DNA from: Corynebacterium minutissimum
GTDB taxonomy: Bacteria; Actinomycetota; Actinomycetes; Mycobacteriales; Mycobacteriaceae
Reading direction: 5' to 3'
NCBI RefSeq assembly: GCF_016889765.1
Contig: NZ_CP069533.1
Coordinates: 1,488,001 to 1,552,000 of the forward strand
Length of the DNA: 64,000 nucleotides
Positions 17,700-25,048 of this stretch are shown one piece after another. The notes below the pieces were generated by a model that was not told the origin of the DNA, did not search any database, and saw only the letters and a program-made list of their open reading frames with translations. Positions within the stretch are counted from its first letter, which is position 1. Every line of letters starts with the position of its first letter. The translations under genes and the position numbers were made by a program.

Positions 17700-18602
17700 T
17701 TACGTACTTCGCATCCACTGGATGAGGGTCTGGGCGAACCCACGCGGGTTTTCCAGGAGGGGCAGATTCTTCGTTCCGGGAATCGTCGTGGCGGTAAAAC
17801 TCCCTCGGCAGCGCTTTGCTGCGCGGCGGGCCACCGGTCGCCACAGCAATTGATCGGCATGGATGAACAACACCGGCGCGGCAACGGTCAGGTCGAGCCA
17901 ACTCAGCGGCACGACGGCCGTGCGCAGACGGTGGTTCCACAAAATGCCGCGGCGCACATTGCCAATCCGGGAAGCGGCAATGCGCAAGCGAAGTGATTCC
18001 TCGCGTGCGTCAGCACTGAAGGACCCCAGCGCATCGAGATCCATTTCCCGGCGATAGGTAGATTCGCGCATCAGCAATCGCGGCGTGTGTAGCCATCCCA
18101 ATCGGCATAGCGTGGCGCGCAGGAGTACCCACCCAAAATCCCACGGGCGAGCAGCAATCGCGCGGCGCAGGTCAGCCGGGTGCGCGGCGGAAACAGACAC
18201 CAGTCCCCGGACACGTTCGGGGCGCTCCGTCGCCAGCGCCCACGCCACCGCACCACCGGTATCAGCACCAACGAGGAAAGCATCGTCATGGCCTAGCGCC
18301 CGGATCGCACCACTGACGTCTCCCACCGCGACACGAATATCTTGCCCGGGTTCCAGAGGGGGCTTATCCGACATTCCGAAGCCGCGCATGTCGAGGGCGG
18401 CGACGTGGAAGCCGGCGTCGGCAAGCACTGCGATAACATCCCTAAAGTCGAACCATCCGCCGAAGGACCCGTGCAACAGCACGACGAGGGGATTCTCCGG
18501 ATTGCCAGCAGTCGCGGCGTGGAGGCGGATGCCGCGCGTGTGGAGGAATTCGTGTTCAAAGGGGCCGTCGAGCTCCACCACGGACGGGGGCAGGGGCGTC
18601 AT
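17700..18602 (-). CDS. Alpha/beta hydrolase, epoxide-hydrolase-like, catalytic His apparently lost
   Basis: 300 residues from the ATG at 18602 with AAAGG upstream. The oxyanion motif LLHGSFGGWFDFRDV (43-57) and the nucleophile elbow VGADTGG (Asp114) place it with epoxide hydrolases and haloalkane dehalogenases. The acid strand LFIHADQLLWRP is present. The place where relatives have a Gly-His before (F)PxLENP reads IPGTKNLPLLENPRGF, so no His is available there. Either the enzyme is inactive, or another residue serves. It is preceded by its own terminator-bounded unit. Confidence 0.82.
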   Translation of the reverse strand: MTPLPPSVVELDGPFEHEFLHTRGIRLHAATAGNPENPLVVLLHGSFGGWFDFRDVIAVLADAGFHVAALDMRGFGMSDKPPLEPGQDIRVAVGDVSGAIRALGHDDAFLVGADTGGAVAWALATERPERVRGLVSVSAAHPADLRRAIAARPWDFGWVLLRATLCRLGWLHTPRLLMRESTYRREMDLDALGSFSADAREESLRLRIAASRIGNVRRGILWNHRLRTAVVPLSWLDLTVAAPVLFIHADQLLWRPVARRAAKRCRGSFTATTIPGTKNLPLLENPRGFAQTLIQWMRST

Positions 18603-18625
18603 TGCTGCAGGCCTTTCAATAGACG

Positions 18626-18654
18626 AAATCCGCCCCTCGGGGGAAGAGGGGCGG
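18626..18654 (-). terminator. Terminator between holin-like gene and hydrolase
   Basis: Perfect 9-bp stem CCGCCCCTC (18630-18638) with 18646-18654, loop 7 nt, followed on the minus strand by ATTTCG. It lies just past the holin-like gene stop. Confidence 0.65.
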
Positions 18655-18685
18655 GGTATAGGGGAAAGCGAAAGGACCCTAAAAT

Positions 18686-19180
18686 TTAGGTGTAGAGGCC
18701 GCTCTCGATGGACTTCTCAGCTCGGCCGGGCACCAGTTTCTTGAGTTCCTTCGTGGACTCAATGGTTTTCTCCGGTGCCTTAACCTGCTTAACCTGCTTG
18801 AAGCCGATAAAGGCCACAATGGCGGCGATGACCACCATGATGAGGAAGACAATCAGGAACGCAGCCCAGCGGTCGAGCCAGACCGCCAGCAGCTCTGCCA
18901 GAAAGAAGAAAAAGAAGAAGGAGCTGTACAGCGCCACGGTGCCGGCGACGCCGAACATGCCCGCGCCGATGCCGCCCTTCTTGGCGGAGGCGGCGAGCTC
19001 GGTCTTAGCCAGCTCCACCTCGGAGCGCACCAACTGGGACATCTGCTCGGTAGCGTTAGAGACCAGCTGGCCGATGGACGCTTCGCCGCGGCGGGAGGTA
19101 TCGGCATCACTCAGGGGGATGCTGTCTACCTTCGGGGCGAACTGGTTGGACCCGTCAGTGAATAGTCCGTCGTTGCTCAC
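18686..19180 (-). CDS. Phage-holin-superfamily (DUF1469-type) membrane protein
   Basis: 164 residues. A cytoplasmic helix (SIGQLVSNATEQMSQLVRSEVELAKTEL region) is followed by two hydrophobic hairpin helices (residues about 75-98 and 105-130), the layout of the actinobacterial holin-X family. The name reflects fold similarity; the gene is a chromosomal backbone gene in corynebacteria and no phage gene lies nearby. The GTG start has TAGGAG 10 nt upstream. Confidence 0.8.
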   Translation of the reverse strand: MSNDGLFTDGSNQFAPKVDSIPLSDADTSRRGEASIGQLVSNATEQMSQLVRSEVELAKTELAASAKKGGIGAGMFGVAGTVALYSSFFFFFFLAELLAVWLDRWAAFLIVFLIMVVIAAIVAFIGFKQVKQVKAPEKTIESTKELKKLVPGRAEKSIESGLYT

Positions 19181-19285
19181 GGTTAAAAACTCCTACTGTT
19201 TTGTCGCAATCTATATCGGCCATAGTAATGAACTTTTCAGAGTCCATGTGGTGCGGCCCGCAATTGTGGGTACGGCGTTATTGTA

Positions 19286-19975
19286 ATGGGTATGCCTAGT
19301 TCTGACCCGCTGACCCCGCTGATGGCCCTATCCGGGGTAGAGGAGAACGCGGCGGCGGCAGTCAGTGCTATCGCCCGCGTGCACCGCCGGCCCGAGGGGT
19401 TGCGCAAGTTTGAGGTGATTTCTTCGGAGTCCCTGCTGCGCGGGGCGCGGGCGTGCGCGGCAATTGATGGAGCCTCGCTGGCGCTTGCCGACGTCCCCCC
19501 AACCGTCAGCGCCTACTCCCTCCTTGCCCCCGAGGTTCAGGCCACGACGGTGCGCACCTTCGCGCGGGCTCCGCTGCAGGTCCTAGCCCGAATCGACGTC
19601 GCTTCGGGAGGGCCCGGCAAGCCCGCCCAGGAACCTGCGGTGGCGCACGCGCTAGCGCAACTCATCACGCGTGGAGCTGGCGTGGACTATGACCGCTTGT
19701 TGCCGGTCGTGCTGCATGCGGAGATTGCCGCCCGCGAACTCTTTGGGGAGCGTAGCACCGTCGTAGCGCTCGTTGCTGCTCGCACCGCAGCAATCCATAC
19801 CGGCTTCGATCCGCGCGGCTTCGCCGTGCCGGAGACGTACCTCAACCGCAACCGCACCGCGTATCGCTCGGCACTATCCACCTATGGCGAGGCCCCTACT
19901 GAGCTGCTCACACTGTTGCTGCACGCCTGGACGGCCGGCGCGAAGGAAGCCGACGGTATCGCCCGCGCGGCTTAA
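19286..19975 (+). CDS. Conserved actinobacterial protein of unknown function (Rv3662c-like by position)
   Basis: 229 residues, soluble and Ala-rich, with no recognised motif. A conserved-looking block is VVLHAEIAARELFGERSTVV, then IHTGFDPRGFAVPETYLNRN. It converges on the HAD phosphatase with 3 bp between stop codons, the same pairing as Rv3662c/Rv3661 in M. tuberculosis (recalled, not searched). ATGs at 19286 and 19292 are both possible starts. Confidence 0.75.
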   Translation: MGMPSSDPLTPLMALSGVEENAAAAVSAIARVHRRPEGLRKFEVISSESLLRGARACAAIDGASLALADVPPTVSAYSLLAPEVQATTVRTFARAPLQVLARIDVASGGPGKPAQEPAVAHALAQLITRGAGVDYDRLLPVVLHAEIAARELFGERSTVVALVAARTAAIHTGFDPRGFAVPETYLNRNRTAYRSALSTYGEAPTELLTLLLHAWTAGAKEADGIARAA

Positions 19976-19978
19976 ATT

Positions 19979-20860
19979 TTAGGCTCGACAGTCCGAGATC
20001 TGCCGTGACTTGTTGCGCTGGCGCGCGAGCAGCACGCCACCGACGATGAGTGCCGCAATCCCCGCCAACACCGCTGAGCCAATCCCAAATTCGCGGGCAC
20101 TCGGTGGGGTGAAAAGCGGCACAGGGTCTTTAAATGTACGGGTCTCCCAGCCATTATCTGCGGCATGTTTCTTCAGGAGCCGATCCGGGTTGACTGCCAC
20201 CGGGTGCCCAACCTGCTTGAGCATCGGGATATCCGTGGCGGAATCCGAGTATGCGTAGGAAGCGTCCTTGTCCACGCCAAGCTTCTGTGCCATGCGCTCT
20301 AGCGCCTCGGCCTTCGCGGCGCCTTTGCAATAGAAAAGAATCTCCCCGGTAAACCGGCCGTCCTCCTCCGCCAGTTCTGTGGCCACGACGTGTTCAATCC
20401 CCAATTCCTCAGCGATGGGCTTGACCAGCACGCTTGCCGACGCCGAAATGATCACCACCTCATGGCCCTTTTCGCGATGCGCGGCAATGAGATCACGTGC
20501 CTCGGCATAGATAGTGGGGGTAACCACCGTGTGCATCGTCTCCACCGCGATGTCATGGACCTTTTGTACCGACCAGCCAGCGACCATGGCGGCAAGCTGA
20601 TCTCGGGTGGCATCCATGTGTTCGCTGCTGTGCCCGGCAAGCATGTAACTAGCTTTGGCCAGCGACAACTGCAATGCCTCAGTGTGGGTAATGAGCCCAT
20701 TGTGCATGAACTCCCGGCCAAAAGCGTAGGCCGAGGAGGTGGCGATGATGGTCTTGTCCAAGTCGAAGAACGCGGCCACGCGAGCGTTGTCGCTGGGCGT
20801 AGAAAAGTGTTCGGTCATGGAGTGCACCTTGCCGGTATCTGTGCGAGTTACTGTGCTCAT
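19979..20860 (-). CDS. HAD-IB family phosphatase, SerB-like, membrane-tethered
   Basis: 293 residues. HAD motif I is FFDLDKTIIA near residue 32, motif II ISASASVLV, motif III/IV YSDSATDIPML. The C-terminus has a hydrophobic helix (GSAVLAGIAALIVGGVLLA) followed by RQRNKSRQ, giving a cytoplasm-facing anchored enzyme. It is related to phosphoserine-phosphatase-like proteins (Rv3661); substrate unproven. AGAGG precedes the ATG by 5 nt. The 6C RNA lies just upstream and divergent. Confidence 0.88.
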   Translation of the reverse strand: MSTVTRTDTGKVHSMTEHFSTPSDNARVAAFFDLDKTIIATSSAYAFGREFMHNGLITHTEALQLSLAKASYMLAGHSSEHMDATRDQLAAMVAGWSVQKVHDIAVETMHTVVTPTIYAEARDLIAAHREKGHEVVIISASASVLVKPIAEELGIEHVVATELAEEDGRFTGEILFYCKGAAKAEALERMAQKLGVDKDASYAYSDSATDIPMLKQVGHPVAVNPDRLLKKHAADNGWETRTFKDPVPLFTPPSAREFGIGSAVLAGIAALIVGGVLLARQRNKSRQISDCRA

Positions 20861-20936
20861 CGTAGCCTCTCAGCAGCACAAATCGGGCGCGCAGCGACGC
20901 TCTTAAAAGATTCTCAAGGAATGTTGCCTCAAGCTG

Positions 20937-20965
20937 TTGTCATCTTTTCCCAGCCGTGCCATAAT
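20937..20965 (+). promoter_or_regulatory. Promoter of the 6C small RNA
   Basis: TTGTCA (20937-20942), spacer of exactly 17 nt, CATAAT (20960-20965). The expected start is about 20971-20973. Confidence 0.75.
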
Positions 20966-20970
20966 GTGTG

Positions 20971-21075
20971 GTGCAAGGCCCCGATATACAGTGCGGCCTG
21001 CCCCGGCGCACCCCCCGATGCCGGGTTACAGATGGCCCGCGCACACCCCCCCGAGGCGCGGGCCATCACCTATTT
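20971..21075 (+). ncRNA. 6C small RNA
   Basis: Two GC-rich stem-loops each display a run of cytosines in the loop: stem CCCCGGC...GCCGGG with loop containing CCCCCC (21011-21016), and a perfect 11-bp stem ATGGCCCGCGC (21032-21042 with 21056-21066) with a loop containing CCCCCCC. This is the defining feature of the actinobacterial 6C RNA. Its place next to the Rv3661-type HAD gene and (before the metal island) ssd equals the position of the 6C RNA B11 in M. tuberculosis, between Rv3660c and Rv3661. It has its own promoter. In mycobacteria 6C RNAs are reported to affect growth by pairing through the C-rich loops. The 3' end is approximate. Confidence 0.87.
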
Positions 21076-21158
21076 CTGCCGAAACGGCGGTTGCCCGTTT
21101 CAAAGCCCCAAACTCATAGATCAAAGGGGTTAGGCCATAACACTCGCCGGTCGCAGCC

Positions 21159-23051
21159 TCAGCGCTTCGTTCGTGCGGCGCGCAGACCGTTCAAGATCAC
21201 GATGACCTCGGCAACCTCGTGGACCAACACCACGGCCGCCAGGCCCAGCACGCCGGTGATCGCCAGTGGCATCAACACGATGATGATGGCCAGAGACAGC
21301 ACGATGTTTTGGTTGATGATCCTGCTGCCTCGGCGGGCGTGCTGCAATGCCTTCGGGATCAGCCGGAGGTCGTGGCCGGTGAAGGCGACGTCAGCGGACT
21401 CGATCGCGGCGTCGGAGCCGGTCGCTCCCATCGCTATGCCTACCGTCGCGCCCGCCAGTGCCGGCGCGTCGTTGATGCCGTCGCCGATCATCGCCGTCGG
21501 CGTCTTGGAGGAGAATTCGGCGACGATGCTTGCCTTGTCCTCCGGGCGCAGCTCGGCGCGCACGTCGTCGATTCCGGCGATTTCAGCCAGCGCCCGGGCG
21601 GTGCGAGTGTTGTCGCCGGTGAGCATGCTTACTTCCACGTCGTTGGCGTGCAGGGCCTCCACGGCTTCGGGCACCTCGGGGCGCAACTCGTCGCGGACCC
21701 CGATCGCCCCGGCGAGAGCGTCATCGACGGTGACAAGGACGCAGGTCTGGCCCTCGGATTCCATGCGCTCAACGTCCGCTTTCAGTGGCCCGGCATCGAT
21801 CCATCGGGGGCTGCCGACCAGCACGCGTCGACCTTCGACGGTGCCGCCGATGCCATGCCCAGCTTCCTCGCTGATGTCCGAGGCGGTGGGCGCTTCGGGC
21901 CCCGCTGCCGCGATCGCCGCGGCGAGGGGGTGCGTCGATTGCTGCTCAACCGCCGCCGCGAAGGAAAGCACCTGCGCCCGATCGAATCCGTCTGCCGGGA
22001 CCACTCCGGTAACCTCGGGCTGGTTGCGGGTAAGGGTTCCGGTTTTGTCCACTGCCAGGTGACGGATGCCGCCGAGTCGCTCGAACGCCGCGCCGGACTT
22101 GATGACCACTCCGAACTGGCTGGCCGCGCCGATCGCGGCCACGACCGTCAGCGGCACGGAGATTGCCAGCGCGCACGGCGACGCTGCGACCAGGACCACC
22201 AGCGCACGGGTGATCCACGTCTCGGGGTCGCCCAGCAGCGAGCCGATCACGCCGACCAGCACCGCCAGGATCATCACCCCGGGCACTAGGGGTTGGGCAA
22301 TTCGGTCGGCGATCCGGGCGCGGTCACCCTTCTCCGCCTGCGCCTGCTCGACCAGGTCCACGAGTGTGGTTAGCGAGTTGTCCGTTCCAGCTGCGGTCGT
22401 CTCGACCTCCAGCACACCGGCGGAGTTGATCGCTCCCGCGGGTACCTCGTCGCCGGGCGCAACTTCCTCCGGAATGGATTCTCCGGTGATCGCTGAGGTG
22501 TCAAGGCTGGAGCGCCCGGACCGAATGATGCCGTCCGTGGCGATCCGCTCCCCGGGGCGCACGAGCATTAGCTCGCCAACCTCGAGGTCCTTCGCTGCGA
22601 CCTCGGCCGCTATGCCGTCGCGCAGCACCGTCGCGGTCTGCGGTACCAGCTTCAACAGCGCCCGCAGTCCGCCTTGGGCCCGGTCCATCGCCTTGTCTTC
22701 CAGTGCCTCGGCGATCGAGTACAGGAACGCCAGCGCCGCGGCCTCTCCGACGTAACCGAGGATCACTGCACCGACCGCGCTGATTGTCATTAGCAAGCCG
22801 ATGCCGAGCTTGCGCTTCGTAACAAGGTTCCGGATCGCGCCGGGCGCGAACGTATACGCCCCTAGCAGCAGGCTGACCCAGAACAGTACTGTCGCGGGTG
22901 TCTCCAAGTCGGACCAGTCCAGCGCCAGTCCTGTTATGAGGGCTACGCCGGAGAATATCGGCAGCAGCAATTCTGGGTCCTTCCACCATGGCAGGCCGGC
23001 CTCTTCAACCTCCATGGCTGGTTTGTGTTCGCAACCACACGCCGAGGTCAT
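21159..23051 (-). CDS. Heavy-metal P1B-type ATPase (CtpG/CadA-like efflux pump)
   Basis: 630 residues from the ATG at 23051, which overlaps the cmtR stop (ATGA). N-terminal Cys/His (MTSACGCEH) may bind metal. Core motifs: TGESIPEE (actuator), ASPCALAIS in the metal-path helix, DKTGTLTRNQ (phosphorylated Asp), MLTGDNTRTA and GDGINDAPAL. The SPC instead of CPC motif, and HEVAEV in the last helix, point to the P1B-4 subgroup (Co/Cd/Zn-type) rather than classical CadA. With a CmtR sensor, Cd/Pb efflux is the likeliest role, as for CtpG in M. tuberculosis. Confidence 0.93.
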   Translation of the reverse strand: MTSACGCEHKPAMEVEEAGLPWWKDPELLLPIFSGVALITGLALDWSDLETPATVLFWVSLLLGAYTFAPGAIRNLVTKRKLGIGLLMTISAVGAVILGYVGEAAALAFLYSIAEALEDKAMDRAQGGLRALLKLVPQTATVLRDGIAAEVAAKDLEVGELMLVRPGERIATDGIIRSGRSSLDTSAITGESIPEEVAPGDEVPAGAINSAGVLEVETTAAGTDNSLTTLVDLVEQAQAEKGDRARIADRIAQPLVPGVMILAVLVGVIGSLLGDPETWITRALVVLVAASPCALAISVPLTVVAAIGAASQFGVVIKSGAAFERLGGIRHLAVDKTGTLTRNQPEVTGVVPADGFDRAQVLSFAAAVEQQSTHPLAAAIAAAGPEAPTASDISEEAGHGIGGTVEGRRVLVGSPRWIDAGPLKADVERMESEGQTCVLVTVDDALAGAIGVRDELRPEVPEAVEALHANDVEVSMLTGDNTRTARALAEIAGIDDVRAELRPEDKASIVAEFSSKTPTAMIGDGINDAPALAGATVGIAMGATGSDAAIESADVAFTGHDLRLIPKALQHARRGSRIINQNIVLSLAIIIVLMPLAITGVLGLAAVVLVHEVAEVIVILNGLRAARTKR

Positions 23052-23407
23052 GCGTCCGCTCCCTTCGCGTCGCAGCCGGGCACCGAGCACTCAGGGTCAA
23101 TGCACGGGGCGTTTTCGTCGACAGCTAGCGTCGCGTTGACCAGCGCTTCGAGTGCCGCCGCGAGGTGCGGATCGGCAATTTCGTAGCGGGTCTTACGGCC
23201 TTCTGGCTCGGCGACGACGATGCCACAGTCGCGCAAGCAGGTCAGGTGGTTCGAGACGTTCGGGCGGGTCAGATCCAGGTCGCGCGAGAGCACAGCCGGG
23301 TAGCTCGGGCCGTCGAGTAGGGACATTAGAATTCGGGAACGCGTCGGATCAGCCATGGCCTGGCCGAGCCGGTTCATGACGTCGAGGCGTGAAGCAATAG
23401 TCAGCAT
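23048..23407 (-). CDS. cmtR: CmtR-type ArsR/SmtB metal sensor repressor
   Basis: 119 residues. The start MLTIASRLDVMNRLG and the recognition helix LTRPNVSNHLTCLRDCG match the M. tuberculosis Cd/Pb sensor CmtR, including the ligand cysteines at exactly 57, 61 and 102. Two further Cys (107, 112) in the tail PECSVPGC are extra compared with that protein. It would repress its own operon until Cd or Pb binds. It is the first gene of a two-gene operon with the ATPase. Confidence 0.94.
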   Translation of the reverse strand: MLTIASRLDVMNRLGQAMADPTRSRILMSLLDGPSYPAVLSRDLDLTRPNVSNHLTCLRDCGIVVAEPEGRKTRYEIADPHLAAALEALVNATLAVDENAPCIDPECSVPGCDAKGADA

Positions 23408-23410
23408 GTA

Positions 23411-23443
23411 CTGAACTATACAGCGATTGCTGAACTATGGCAA
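23411..23443 (-). promoter_or_regulatory. cmtR promoter with overlapping direct-repeat operator; leaderless start
   Basis: On the minus strand TTGCCA (23438-23443), a 17-nt spacer and TATAGT (23415-23420) form a good promoter. Only 7 nt separate TATAGT from the cmtR ATG, so transcription should begin at or next to the start codon. The 9-mer ATAGTTCAG occurs twice, at 23411-23419 and 23430-23438, overlapping the -10 and the -35 edge: a plausible CmtR operator. Confidence 0.7.
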
Positions 23444-24028
23444 AGTGCGAAGAACCCGCCGCTCGCTCTGTCGATACCGGCGACGGTCGTCAGCGGCCCG
23501 CGACAACCGCGGCAACCGGCAGGAACTGCCTACGTTTTGCACATCGGCTAAGCTGCCTTCCCGCCGTATAAAGCGCAAAAAGGAGCAGTTGACGTGACAG
23601 ATTCGTTGGGTGCGCAGTAGATCCGTCGAGGACGCCTTCGCCGATGAAAGCGCGAAACTGCTAATCATTTCACACTCTAATTCTCACTTTGAAGGTTAAT
23701 CGGCGAATAAGGGCAGGTAGTGAAAGTGCGAAATGTGATCGGCTTTCATTCGCAGATTGACACGTTGATTCTCAGTTTGACGCAAAGTGGGAATCTCAGA
23801 CTGCATCCGGGTAGTGCGCCAGGGCCGGGTGTCGGACGCAGCGTGCGACACCCAATCTCTTCTTATGCTTCGTTTGGGGCTCTAGCTTGCCACCAGAGCT
23901 CCGAGTTTCACAGGGCATTTGTTGAAGAGCTAACTAAAGCAGCCGAAAAGTGCAGTTCTGGCAAGAGTTATCCACAGGTGGCGAAGTGACCCTAGCGCCC
24001 GTGTGGTGCGCTCGAGCATGCTTCAGGC
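23444..24028. other. Gene-poor region between cmtR and ssd with repeat and hairpin remnants
   Basis: I find no convincing gene here. A near-perfect inverted repeat GATTCTCAGTTTG-ACG-CAAAGTGGGAATC occupies 23767-23795, and a related ATTCTCACTTTGA sits at 23680-23692. A perfect 8-bp hairpin GGGTGTCG/CGACACCC is at 23827-23853. Short open stretches such as 23596-23699 and 23720-23989 have no recognisable product and may be debris. The picture is that of a decayed mobile-element end beside an acquired metal module; the element family is not identified. Confidence 0.5.
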
Positions 24029-25048
24029 ATGAGCACATTCCACCTTCTCATCGCCGTTGGAGATTCGGCCTTGCGAGCCGAAGCGGCCTCCACCGCTGCG
24101 GCCAGTACCGCTGAGGTCAGCACCGTTGAGGACCCGCGTGATTTCCCGCGCTACCTGCCCAAAGTAAATGCGGTGCTGGCGGATTCGCTGACCGCAGGCC
24201 TCGTGGAGGGCCACCCGCGGGTCTACTTTTTGACACCCGACCCAGGGCCCATCGACTACGAAGCGGCACTGCGCTGCCATGCTGCTGCGGCATTTATCCT
24301 TCCTGCGCAATCCAAGGAACTGTTAGCGGCCCTTGCCGCTGATACCCACCCCGAGACACAGGCGGCTGCCGCGGGGCTGACCATTGCGGTGACCGGATCT
24401 GCTGGTGGGGTGGGTGCTTCCACGCTGGCGGCAGCGTTGGCGCGGCATGCCAAGGCGGCACTGCTTGTCGATGCTTCGCCCTTGTCCGGTGGTCTCGACC
24501 TCCTGTTGGGAATGGAGAATAAACCCGGCGCGCGGTGGCCAGACCTTGCAGCAGGAACGGGAACGGTGGACCCGGGTGACCTCGCTCGTGCTTTGCCCAC
24601 CACGTCAGATGGCATCGCGGTGCTTGCAGCAGCACGTACCACCAGCGCTGGTGCCACCACGCTTAGCGCAACAAGGCGTGCGGCGATACTGCAGGCAGCC
24701 TGCGCGCACCCAGGAGTCGTCGTGGTGGATTGCCCGCCGTGGGATATTCCGGATGCCGCAGACCACGTCGTCGTGGTGACCGCGGCAGAGGTGCGGGCGG
24801 CTGCTGCGTGTGCGGAAGTTATTGCTGAACTGCGGGCACGGCCGCAGGATTGCTCTGTGGTGCTGCGCCATAGGCAGTGGTCGGGGATTGATGAGGGGGA
24901 CGTCGCCAAGCTCACGCACGCTGACCCCGTCGCACAGCTGCCGACAGTGCGCGGTCTAACCCGCGCGGTGGAAACTGGCGGACTCCCGCAGCGTCTTCCG
25001 CGCCCGCTCGCCCGTGCCGCGCGGGATATTTGGGAGGCGGTGGCATGA
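24029..25048 (+). CDS. ssd: Ssd, septum-site-determining / CpaE-like ATPase homologue
   Basis: 339 residues. A receiver-like N-terminal half is followed by a MinD/ParA-type domain with a deviant Walker A, GSAGGVGAST (near 129-138), in which the signature lysines are absent. The position directly before TadA, with the stop overlapping the tadA start (ATGA at 25045-25048), is that of Ssd (Rv3660c) and of CpaE in Tad systems. CpaE-like proteins localise the pilus machine; mycobacterial Ssd inhibits septum formation. Which role applies here is open. Confidence 0.87.
   Translation: MSTFHLLIAVGDSALRAEAASTAAASTAEVSTVEDPRDFPRYLPKVNAVLADSLTAGLVEGHPRVYFLTPDPGPIDYEAALRCHAAAAFILPAQSKELLAALAADTHPETQAAAAGLTIAVTGSAGGVGASTLAAALARHAKAALLVDASPLSGGLDLLLGMENKPGARWPDLAAGTGTVDPGDLARALPTTSDGIAVLAAARTTSAGATTLSATRRAAILQAACAHPGVVVVDCPPWDIPDAADHVVVVTAAEVRAAAACAEVIAELRARPQDCSVVLRHRQWSGIDEGDVAKLTHADPVAQLPTVRGLTRAVETGGLPQRLPRPLARAARDIWEAVA

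Noticed and set aside
18686..19180. Holin-like gene as a sign of a prophage
   Set aside because: No other phage gene lies near; the family is part of the actinobacterial backbone.
23720..23989. Open frame of 89 codons in the gap before ssd
   Set aside because: It crosses the inverted repeat at 23767-23795 and the hairpin at 23827-23853, has no recognisable domain and no good ribosome site. Treated as debris.
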